Positions 8,911 to 16,343 of a DNA stretch of 64,000 nt are shown piece by piece. Source of the DNA: Cecembia rubra (lineage in GTDB: Bacteria; Bacteroidota; Bacteroidia; Cytophagales; Cyclobacteriaceae); contig NZ_PYGF01000003.1 of NCBI RefSeq assembly GCF_003014575.1, positions 62,001-126,000 on the forward strand. The letters run 5' to 3'. The position numbers and the translations under genes are program-made. The notes beneath the pieces are model-generated. The model saw nothing but the letters and a program-made list of their open reading frames with translations, made no database searches and had not been told where the DNA came from. How positions within the stretch are numbered: position 1 is the first letter of the stretch; each line of letters opens with the position of its first letter.

Positions 8911-10653
8911 ATGAGTTTTGAAATCAAATCCTCCGGAGAGGCATATGATGTGATCATAGTGGGATCCGGCGCAGGAGGTGGAATGGCCTCCAAAATTCTT
9001 TCAGAAGCAGGACTTTCAGTCGCTGTATTGGAAGCTGGCGGTGACTTTGATCCTGCCAAAGAGGAAGATAGGACCCAATTGAGGCCACCTTGGGAATCTC
9101 CAAGAAGAGGAGCAGGAACCCGAATCAGGCCCTTTGGGGATTTTGATCAGGCCATCGGTGGATGGGATATAGAGGGTGAACCTTATACTAGATCAGAAGG
9201 AACATCCTTTGACTGGTTCAGGTCAAGGATGCTTGGAGGAAGGACCAACCACTGGGGAAGGATTTCCCTTAGATTTGGCCCCAATGACTTCAAAAGGAAA
9301 TCTATTGATGGATTAGGAGATGATTGGCCGATAGGATATGACGATATCAAGCCTTACTATGACAAAGTAGACAAGCTCATAGGGGTCTTTGGATCAAAAG
9401 AAGGTATTTACAATGAACCGGACGGGTTCTTCCTGCCTCCTCCTAAGCCAAGGCTACACGAGCTTTATTTTATGAAGGGGGCAAAAAAAGTAAATATCCC
9501 AATCATACCATCCAGACTTTCCATTCTCACTAGGTCTGTTAACAATGAGCGAGGCGTATGCTTTTTCTGCAGCCAATGCAACAGAGCTTGCCAGGCATAT
9601 GCCGATTTTTCATCAGGAACAGTTCTGATCAAACCAGCCATGGCTAAAGGAAAAGTCGACCTTTACACGCATGCCATGGTCAGAACAGTTACCACCAATG
9701 AAACGGGAAAAGCCACTGGTATTTCCTATATCAGCAAGGTGGATATGAAAGAATACAAGGTTAAGGGGAGGGTAGTCGTTTTGGGGGCCTCTGCCTGTGA
9801 ATCAGCCCGTATCATGCTGAATTCCAAATCTAAATCCCATCCTAATGGAGTGGGCAACAGCAGCGGAATGGTGGGAAGATACTTACATGACTCTACAGGA
9901 GCAGACAGGATGGGTATTTTACCGGAATTGATAGACCGACCAAGATACAATGAAGACGGTGTAGGCGGCATGCATGTGTATACACCTTGGTGGTTGGAGA
10001 ACAAAAAACTAGACTTTGCAAGAGGCTATCATATTGAATATTGGGGCGGAATGTCCATGCCTTCTTATGGTTTTGGTTCCTCTATGGATACCATGAGAAA
10101 ATACATCAAAGACGAGTTTGGAAATCCTTCTCCCAATGGCGGATATGGAGAAGGTTTGAAAAAGGATATCCGAAAATTATACGGATCTACCCTGGGCATG
10201 TCAGGAAGGGGCGAAAGCATTCCCCAATACAGCAACTATTGCGAGATTGACAACAATGTGGTAGACAAATATGGCATTCCTGTCCTGAAATTTCATTACA
10301 AGTGGACAGATCAGGAAATTAAACAGGCGAAACACATGCAGGACACATTTGAAGAGATTCTCACAGAAGCTGGAGCTGTTTTGCTTGGCAAAAAACCGGG
10401 ACCTGAAACTATGTACGGCTTAGCAGCTCCGGGCAGGATTATCCATGAGGTAGGCACTACCAGAATGGGCAATAATCCAGCTACCTCTGTCCTGAACAGC
10501 AACTGCCAAGCCCATGACTGCAAAAACCTTTTTGTAGTGGATGCAGGGCCTTTTGTTTCCCAAGCAGACAAAAACCCAACCTGGACCATTTTGGCCTTGG
10601 CCTGGAGGACATCAGAATACATTGTAGATGAATTAAAAAAGAAAAATATTTAA
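8911..10653 (+). CDS. GMC family FAD-dependent dehydrogenase (glucose/gluconate dehydrogenase-like large subunit)
   Basis: This 580-residue flavoprotein starts with the FAD-binding motif VIIVGSGAGGGMASKIL (about 14-30). It continues with the GMC segment MLGGRTNHWGR (about 107-117) and ends with HEVGTTRMG and NPTWTILALA, which carry the catalytic histidine and the C-terminal FAD contacts. A tight cysteine cluster, Cys217, Cys220, Cys223 and Cys227 in CFFCSQCNRAC, resembles the region that holds a 3Fe-4S cluster in bacterial FAD-glucose dehydrogenase alpha subunits. The next gene, 10 bases downstream, is the matching small subunit. No signal peptide is seen; export would be by pairing with that subunit. 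The sugar or alcohol substrate is unknown. Confidence 0.9.
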   Translation: MSFEIKSSGEAYDVIIVGSGAGGGMASKILSEAGLSVAVLEAGGDFDPAKEEDRTQLRPPWESPRRGAGTRIRPFGDFDQAIGGWDIEGEPYTRSEGTSFDWFRSRMLGGRTNHWGRISLRFGPNDFKRKSIDGLGDDWPIGYDDIKPYYDKVDKLIGVFGSKEGIYNEPDGFFLPPPKPRLHELYFMKGAKKVNIPIIPSRLSILTRSVNNERGVCFFCSQCNRACQAYADFSSGTVLIKPAMAKGKVDLYTHAMVRTVTTNETGKATGISYISKVDMKEYKVKGRVVVLGASACESARIMLNSKSKSHPNGVGNSSGMVGRYLHDSTGADRMGILPELIDRPRYNEDGVGGMHVYTPWWLENKKLDFARGYHIEYWGGMSMPSYGFGSSMDTMRKYIKDEFGNPSPNGGYGEGLKKDIRKLYGSTLGMSGRGESIPQYSNYCEIDNNVVDKYGIPVLKFHYKWTDQEIKQAKHMQDTFEEILTEAGAVLLGKKPGPETMYGLAAPGRIIHEVGTTRMGNNPATSVLNSNCQAHDCKNLFVVDAGPFVSQADKNPTWTILALAWRTSEYIVDELKKKNI

Positions 10654-10663
10654 TACCGGAGCC

Positions 10664-11371
10664 ATGAACAGAAGAGAAAACCTAAAACTCCTTTTCACCG
10701 GATCGCTGGCATCCGGATTACTGTTGACACATTGCAACCCTAAGGATAAAGAAGCGGACTTTTCTCCAAAAATTGCAGGGGGAACACCTGGAGGAAGGAT
10801 ACCAGAAGAAATAGCTAGAGACCATAAATTGCTATCTGAGACTTTTTTTACCGAGGAGGAAAGAAAAAAGCTGGATGTTTTGGTTGATATCATCCTACCT
10901 GCAGACCATGAATCAGGAAGTGCAACAGAAGCTGGCGTTCCTGAATTTATTGAGTTTATGATGAAAGAGAATCCAAGTTTTCAAACTCCCGTACGGGGTG
11001 GACTCATGTGGCTGGACAATTATAGCATAGACAACTATGGGAAAGTTTTTCTCGAATTATCGGAGAAAGAAAGGCTGGAAGTCATAGATCTGATCGCCTG
11101 GCCCGATAAAGCCTCGCCAGAGCTAATTGGTCAGGTACGTTTTTTCAATACCCTTAGAAACTTAACCTCCACAGGCTATTTCACTACTGAAATGGGTTTC
11201 AAATATCTTGGCTATAAGGGCAATACTCCCAATGTATGGAATGGCGTGCCTGACGAGGTGTTGAAACAACATGGCTTTGAATACCCTGAAAAATACATGG
11301 CACTTTACCTCAAACCAGAAGAGAGGGGAAAAGTTGCTGAATGGGATAATGAGGGAAACCTAATCGGGTAG
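10664..11371 (+). CDS. Gluconate 2-dehydrogenase subunit 3 family protein
   Basis: The 235-residue protein has an export signal with an arginine pair (MNRRENLKLLFTGSLASG) and a lipobox-like LLLTHC at Cys24. The mature part has the family's typical FFTEEERKKLDVLVDIILPAD and a following AGVPEFIEFMM. In characterised dehydrogenases this gamma subunit is needed for folding and Tat-dependent export of the GMC subunit. Ten bases separate it from the large-subunit gene, so they form one operon, closed by a terminator. A third, cytochrome c subunit is not present nearby. The Tat call is uncertain because the twin-arginine motif is weak. Confidence 0.88.
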   Translation: MNRRENLKLLFTGSLASGLLLTHCNPKDKEADFSPKIAGGTPGGRIPEEIARDHKLLSETFFTEEERKKLDVLVDIILPADHESGSATEAGVPEFIEFMMKENPSFQTPVRGGLMWLDNYSIDNYGKVFLELSEKERLEVIDLIAWPDKASPELIGQVRFFNTLRNLTSTGYFTTEMGFKYLGYKGNTPNVWNGVPDEVLKQHGFEYPEKYMALYLKPEERGKVAEWDNEGNLIG

Positions 11372-11391
11372 ATCAAAATATTGATATCATG

Positions 11392-11422
11392 GACTTGGGC
11401 AGACAATGCCCAAGTCATTTTT
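11392..11422 (+). terminator. Terminator after the dehydrogenase pair
   Basis: GACTTGGGCA (11392-11401) pairs perfectly with TGCCCAAGTC (11407-11416) around GACAA, followed by ATTTTT. It lies 20 bases past the stop of the small-subunit gene. Confidence 0.85.
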
Positions 11423-11545
11423 GGTTTCCAAAAACATTTTTTATTATGGAAATGAGGCATTCATGACCTCAAAGTAAAAAATTTTTCAATTCCCTGATTT
11501 CTTGCAACCTTTACACAAAAAATAGCATCAAGACAAAGGTTATTT

Positions 11546-12610
11546 ATGCTGAATATGAAACAAGTAAACTTTTCCTTTTTCATTTTATTATTGGCATCCT
11601 TGCTTTTTTCCTGTACAAGGACAGTGACCATGAACAGAATGGCGCCTGCTGATATTACAGTACCTTCATATGTACAGCGGATATTGTTGGTAGACAGGAC
11701 AGCCCCTCAAAATGAAACCGTGTCCGTTATCCAAGGCATCTTAACTGGAGAGGCTCCATTTGAAGTTAAAAATGCTGCAGAGGCCACCTTGACCACTATA
11801 CAGCAGGAACTTAACCAGTCACCAAGATTTGAGGTGATTAGAGCTAGAGAAAGGTTAGTGGGTGGACTTTTTGCCCAAACTTTCCCTACACCCTTGACCT
11901 GGCAGCAAGTAGAAGGTCTTTGTGATCAATACCAAGTTGACGCAATCTTGGTCCTGGAAAAGTTTTCTTCTGACTTTATTGTGACAGATAAAAGGCAGAT
12001 GATCAAAAAGACTGTTGGAACTGGCAAAGAGGCCAGACAAATTGAAGTGATGGGGGTATACATGGAAGGGTTGGCGTCAGTAAGTGCTGGATTCAGATTT
12101 TATGACCCACAATCCAAAAATATTTTTGACCAGATCAATTATGACAAGACCAATCTTTGGTCCGCAGAAGCCGAAACAAGGCTCCAGGCGGCTGCCATGT
12201 TGATTGACAAGGTAAGGGCGACGCAGTTTGTTGGAAGAATGGCAGGAGCTAGCTATGCCAGAAGGATAGCCCCTATGCCTATTACCATTACCAGAAGCAT
12301 GTATGAAAAACCAAGGTCAAATTTTTCCCTTGCAAAGGGCTCTAGGTTAGCTCAGGTTGGGCGATGGGAGGATGCGCTGGAAACTTGGCAGCAGGGCTTA
12401 AGCCTACCTCATAGCACCAAAGAAGGAGGAAGATTGGCTTACAATTTGGCCCTTGCCTATGAAGTGTTGGGGGAACTGGAAGAGGCCAGGTATTGGGCAG
12501 GAAAGTCATTTACAGAATATGGATTTAAAGAGGGCAGAAATTACGCTGGCAATCTCCAAAGAAGGATTAATCAGGATGCTATTGTAAGGAGCCAACTTGA
12601 GCGAAATTAA
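11546..12610 (+). CDS. Lipoprotein with TPR-like C-terminus, DUF6340-like
   Basis: A 354-residue lipoprotein with signal LLLASLLFSC (Cys27 if the first ATG is used; a second ATG two codons later is also possible). The mature N-terminus MNRMAPADITVPSYVQRILLVDRT and the later QYQVDAILVLEKF resemble the DUF6340 family of Bacteroidota. The last third (about 260-340) has two tetratricopeptide-like helix pairs, around GRWEDALETWQQGL and AYNLALAYEVLGELEEARYWA. The function is unknown. The family is often predicted to act at the cell envelope. Confidence 0.75.
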   Translation: MLNMKQVNFSFFILLLASLLFSCTRTVTMNRMAPADITVPSYVQRILLVDRTAPQNETVSVIQGILTGEAPFEVKNAAEATLTTIQQELNQSPRFEVIRARERLVGGLFAQTFPTPLTWQQVEGLCDQYQVDAILVLEKFSSDFIVTDKRQMIKKTVGTGKEARQIEVMGVYMEGLASVSAGFRFYDPQSKNIFDQINYDKTNLWSAEAETRLQAAAMLIDKVRATQFVGRMAGASYARRIAPMPITITRSMYEKPRSNFSLAKGSRLAQVGRWEDALETWQQGLSLPHSTKEGGRLAYNLALAYEVLGELEEARYWAGKSFTEYGFKEGRNYAGNLQRRINQDAIVRSQLERN

Positions 12611-12731
12611 AATCCAAAGGTTTTTTGATTTCATTAAATTGGTAATCCGATCCAACTAAATTTTTTATTTTGGGTCGAACATTTTGTTTTTCAACCAAGA
12701 ATATATTAGTTTCATGGAAAACTAATTTTTA

Positions 12732-13433
12732 ATGAAAACAATTTTTAAGACCTTACCCCTTTTAATCATCCTATCGAGCCTAGGACCAATTCATGATACT
12801 TTTGGTCAGTTTATTGGTCGGATAGAGATAAAAGGCTTTACCAAAGCATCTGACATCCGTCTTTTGTATGATTATTCTGAAACAGAAGGCTTGATTGAGA
12901 TAGGAGATGCCTATTCCAAAGCCCGTGGAGTGACTGTGTTTTCAGCCATGAATGACCTGAACAATAGGGCCAGGAAAAAACTTATGGAAGAAGCTTCTGT
13001 CAGAGGGGCTTCCCATGTCCTTATTACAAGCAAGATTCCTGATGATGCAGGTATGTTTGGGAGATTGTTCAGTTACCAAGCAGTTTTCTACAGACATCCG
13101 GATCTTAAAATTGATCATGAAAAATTAAAGTCCAAAATCAGTGAGCACTCATTAAGAAGCATGAAGAGTTTGGTCACCAATAGAAACCGGTTTGGAGCCC
13201 AAAATAAGTTTTCTACAGGCACAGTCAAATTGACTTTGGATTCAGATTTAGAATTTTTTGAGAAAGACAGTAGGATTTTCGGCAGGACTAGGGTATTAAA
13301 ATCCATTGGAACCGTTTTTGAAGTCAAGACTTTTGAGGTGATCGGAATGAGCGAAGACAGTCTTCTCCTTTCTATTGAATTGAAGGAAAATAAGCAATAT
13401 GCGGCATACTGGTTTGATTTTGTGAAAAGGTAA
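12732..13433 (+). CDS. Exported protein of unknown function
   Basis: A 233-residue product with a probable signal peptide (MKTIFKTLPLLIILSSLGPI) ending near TFGQ. The mature part begins FIGRIEIKGFTKASDIRLLYDYSETEGL, contains ARKKLMEEASVRGASHVLI (a motif seen in proteins that handle conserved small stress-domain folds), and ends in beta-rich sequence. No family was recognised with confidence. It follows the DUF6340-like gene by 121 bases on the same strand and may be co-transcribed with it. AT-rich DNA precedes it. Confidence 0.6.
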   Translation: MKTIFKTLPLLIILSSLGPIHDTFGQFIGRIEIKGFTKASDIRLLYDYSETEGLIEIGDAYSKARGVTVFSAMNDLNNRARKKLMEEASVRGASHVLITSKIPDDAGMFGRLFSYQAVFYRHPDLKIDHEKLKSKISEHSLRSMKSLVTNRNRFGAQNKFSTGTVKLTLDSDLEFFEKDSRIFGRTRVLKSIGTVFEVKTFEVIGMSEDSLLLSIELKENKQYAAYWFDFVKR

Positions 13434-13522
13434 ATGAAATGACCAAGAGTATTAATTAATCCGATAATTTCAATTTAAATCTTTGGGTTTGTAAAGCTCA
13501 TTTCTTTAAAATTTTTGATTCT

Positions 13523-14719
13523 ATGAAAAGTTCTGGAAAATTGGTTTTGGACAACCAAAAAAATTACATACTCCTTCTCATAGGAGCCCTGATAATTCTT
13601 ATGACTATGGCCTGTTCTGGCAATGGAAATAAAGGTTTATCTGAAAATGAGATTGAAAGTTATCAAATTGAAATACTGGATTCTTTAGTAGTGGATTACC
13701 TTGGAATGTTATCCTGGTCCCATATCAGTCCGGATGGCCAGAAATTTTTGGCCCTGGATCTTCAGAAATCAGACATAATACTTATTGAGAAGGAAGGCAA
13801 AATCATAGAAATTCTCAATAAATCAGGGGATCAACCAGAAAGCATTGGACCGAACTTGATGGGTAGACCACAATTCAGAAATGATACTGAAATTGCGCTT
13901 TTGGGAACCAAAGGCTTATTCCTCTTCGATTTTAAGGGCAATTTAAAGCAACAATTCAAACCTGATTTCGATCCTATCATGAATTTCATCATTTTAAATG
14001 CTGATGTTTTTCAGTTTAGAGATCCAAATTTTGCCATTGCCTTAATGGCTGGCAGAAACACTGAAGGTTCTGGTTTTTATGAATCTACTGTAGGCACCAA
14101 GTTTGAGGCAATTGATCTGAACAGTAGGAAATATTCAGGAATCATTCCTTTCCCTGATAATTCAAGGTTTAAAGTCTCTGAAATTTTCCCTGTCACCAAT
14201 ACCGTCCCTGTACTACGAACCAACAAAGAAGGTCTGTACATTGCCTTTAAAAATGAGCCTAGGATATTTTTCTACAATTGGGAAAATCTGAATAAACCTT
14301 CAAAGGAAATCCAATTGCAGATAGACAACTTCCAATTGATCAAAGGAAAGGATCCCAAATCAGTAAATCAAAACATGATCAGTTTTGACACCAGAGAATT
14401 TGCTTATGGGGCAATCAACCAACTTATATGGGTGGATGGTCAATTATTGGTCAACTGCAGCTCAGGACTTTCAGATGAGGAATATGAAAGGATCACAAAT
14501 GGCATCAGTGATTTTCAGGAAATCTTTAATTTGATCAGCGAGAAAAATCAGTCTCAATGGGCGGTTGTATCAGAAGATGGAAATCTTATTCCTGTAGAAA
14601 TCCCCAATAATCTTGCCAGAATAGAATTTGTAGACAAGGAAGGTAACCTTTGGATCTCCCCAAATAGAAATGAAATGGAAAGGGATTACGAGGTATTGTT
14701 TAAGGCGAGGCTGAGATAA
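13523..14719 (+). CDS. 6-bladed beta-propeller lipoprotein (BF3164-like)
   Basis: A 398-residue lipoprotein. The signal is long (to about residue 30) and ends LMTMACSGN, with Cys31 as the lipid site. The rest is repeated four-strand units such as LSWSHISPDGQKFLALDL, IILIEKEGKIIEILNKSGD and FLFDFKGNLKQQFKPDFD, typical of the 6-bladed propeller lipoproteins that are very numerous in Cytophagales. These are surface or periplasmic proteins of mostly unknown role. It is the second such gene type in the window; the other is at 40633. A tandem heptad repeat follows its stop. Confidence 0.7.
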   Translation: MKSSGKLVLDNQKNYILLLIGALIILMTMACSGNGNKGLSENEIESYQIEILDSLVVDYLGMLSWSHISPDGQKFLALDLQKSDIILIEKEGKIIEILNKSGDQPESIGPNLMGRPQFRNDTEIALLGTKGLFLFDFKGNLKQQFKPDFDPIMNFIILNADVFQFRDPNFAIALMAGRNTEGSGFYESTVGTKFEAIDLNSRKYSGIIPFPDNSRFKVSEIFPVTNTVPVLRTNKEGLYIAFKNEPRIFFYNWENLNKPSKEIQLQIDNFQLIKGKDPKSVNQNMISFDTREFAYGAINQLIWVDGQLLVNCSSGLSDEEYERITNGISDFQEIFNLISEKNQSQWAVVSEDGNLIPVEIPNNLARIEFVDKEGNLWISPNRNEMERDYEVLFKARLR

Positions 14720-14720
14720 T

Positions 14721-14751
14721 CACTTGGCGCTTGGAACTTGGTACTTGGTAC
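14721..14751. repeat. Heptad tandem repeat NRCTTGG, four copies
   Basis: CACTTGG, CGCTTGG, AACTTGG and TACTTGG follow one another with an exact period of seven, ending TAC. A related heptad array lies at 62059-62086. The repeat sits in the short gap between convergent genes and codes for nothing evident. Confidence 0.7.
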
Positions 14752-14807
14752 AATGTCCCTTTTAAATGCTACTGATTTTACTACCAAGGTCACAAAAACT
14801 AACTTCA

Positions 14808-16046
14808 TTAGCTTTTCCTGAAAACTTTAAAATAAAATAAGGGATTGGAAAGCTTTCTTCTTTCAGCTGGACGCCATACCATACGGTTGAGTAAGTTCCA
14901 AATGGTTGGGCTGGAGTTGGCCTTTTTCACCACCCAATCAAATAACCAAGGAAAACGGAGCAATCGCTGAATCCTATACGCTATAAGCATCTCCCCTCCG
15001 ATCTTCTTCCACAACATTTCATCGTAATCCTGATTGTTGCGAAAATCATGATGCCCCCATTTGGAAAGGATAAATTTGGCTGCCAATCTTCCGCTTGTCA
15101 TGGCAAAGCCTATACCTTCTCCAGTAAAAGGGTCAATCAAGGAGGCCGCATCACCTAACAATAAAAACCTATCCCCACTTACCTTACTTTTTCTTGATCC
15201 TAAGGGCAAACCAAAACCTTTGGGCAATTCAAGCGCTTCGGCCTGATCAAATCTTGATGAAAGCCTGGGATGCCGCTCGATAATATCCTCCATTACCTCT
15301 TTCAGGTTAATGGACCGTTTTTCAATTTCAGAAGACAGCATCCCGATGCCAACATTGGCCAGGTTGTCGGCCATTGGAAAAATCCAAAAATACCCCGGAA
15401 GGATGTCCGGCAAAAAATGAAGTTCAATCAATGGTATATCCCCCTCAAACTTAACATTCCTGTAGTATTGCCTAAGCCCAGCGGAAAAGTGTTTCCTGTT
15501 AATTTTATCTCTCCAAAGTTTTCTAGCCAAAATGGAATTGGCCCCATCAGCGCCTAACACCAATTTGGCCTCAATTTTCCTGTCAGCGCAAATGATTTCC
15601 ACTTTTTCCTTTAGAAAATCCATTTGCTTTACCTCACAATTTTCAAAAACAAAGACATTTTCGGACTTTCTTAAAGGAGCAAGCAAAAAGTTGTCAAAAT
15701 CTATTCTTTTACTGACATAACCCGGATATTTCAAATTTCCTTCCGTGAATTTTTGTTCATCTGAAAGAAAAAGGTTCAAACGATGGCCTTTGGGAGAAAA
15801 GAAACTCAACCCGTCAACGGGATAGGCTTTTTCAGTTGCCTCAAAAAAAGAAAGATCCAGTCCTTTTTCTTCCAGTTTCTTAAGCTCAAAAATGGTGTTC
15901 CCGCTCAAGGCATCTCCACAAATCTTGTCCCTAGGAAAACTTTTTTTATCCAAAAGGGCAATCTTGAATCCCTTACCCGCCAAATGCCAGGCTGCCGTCG
16001 AGCCGGCCGGACCAGCCCCAATGATAACAATGTCGAATACTCCCAA
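14808..16046 (-). CDS. Geranylgeranyl reductase family FAD-dependent oxidoreductase
   Basis: The protein opens with FDIVIIGAGPAGSTAAWHLAGKG (FAD Rossmann motif) and then KICGDALSG, the PxxKxCG(D/E) hallmark of the geranylgeranyl reductase group. A second FAD motif, FLLLGDAASLIDPFTGEGIGFAM, lies at about 290-315. Members saturate isoprenoid chains of quinones or lipids or act on related ring substrates. An ATG at 16139 exists, but the first 31 codons would include a perfect terminator hairpin and a T-run. The likely start is TTG at 16046, giving 412 residues. That start is not certain, since no ATG lies between the hairpin and the motif. Confidence 0.82.
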   Translation of the reverse strand: MGVFDIVIIGAGPAGSTAAWHLAGKGFKIALLDKKSFPRDKICGDALSGNTIFELKKLEEKGLDLSFFEATEKAYPVDGLSFFSPKGHRLNLFLSDEQKFTEGNLKYPGYVSKRIDFDNFLLAPLRKSENVFVFENCEVKQMDFLKEKVEIICADRKIEAKLVLGADGANSILARKLWRDKINRKHFSAGLRQYYRNVKFEGDIPLIELHFLPDILPGYFWIFPMADNLANVGIGMLSSEIEKRSINLKEVMEDIIERHPRLSSRFDQAEALELPKGFGLPLGSRKSKVSGDRFLLLGDAASLIDPFTGEGIGFAMTSGRLAAKFILSKWGHHDFRNNQDYDEMLWKKIGGEMLIAYRIQRLLRFPWLFDWVVKKANSSPTIWNLLNRMVWRPAERRKLSNPLFYFKVFRKS

Positions 16047-16094
16047 ATCGAACTGAATGTAATAGTCTACCCTATTTAAGCGTAGTAATTTAAA

Positions 16095-16131
16095 AAAACA
16101 AAACAAGGCCGCCCAAAAGGCGGCCTTGTTT
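16095..16131 (-). terminator. Strong terminator downstream of the tricorn-like protease gene
   Basis: AAACAAGGCCGCC (16101-16113) pairs perfectly over 13 bases with GGCGGCCTTGTTT (16119-16131) around CAAAA. On the minus strand it is followed by a T-rich run. It ends a transcript coming from higher coordinates, about 210 bases after the stop of the protease gene, and so lies within the 5' part of the longest reading of the oxidoreductase ORF. Confidence 0.85.
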
Positions 16132-16216
16132 GTATTCAAAGTCTGATGTAAAAATCAGTCTGAACTATCTGAGAACATTAAGTCAAATATTAATCGCACG
16201 CTATTTGGAAGGTCTT

Positions 16217-16315
16217 TTAGCAATATAACATGCAATAGCCGCAGAAAACCTCAATCCTAATACAACCTTTGTCTCCATTGTATTTCACCTTCACCTCGAT
16301 CAAATTTGTTGTCAT
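16217..16315 (-). CDS. Possible small Cys-rich peptide (32 residues)
   Basis: An ATG 28 bases after the protease stop opens a 32-residue frame ending in a Cys-rich tail: GCIRIEVFCGYCMLYC with cysteines at 18, 25, 28 and 32. It sits in the 210-base interval between the protease stop and a strong terminator, so it would be transcribed. There is no homology claim; it may be chance. A second overlapping frame (16201-16278) gives 25 residues and looks less convincing. Confidence 0.25.
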   Translation of the reverse strand: MTTNLIEVKVKYNGDKGCIRIEVFCGYCMLYC

Positions 16316-16343
16316 TAAGGTTTATATCCAATAGAAAGGAATA

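Noticed and set aside
16201-16278. 25-residue minus-strand ORF
   Set aside because: It overlaps the 32-residue Cys-rich frame, has no recognisable features and is short enough to be chance.
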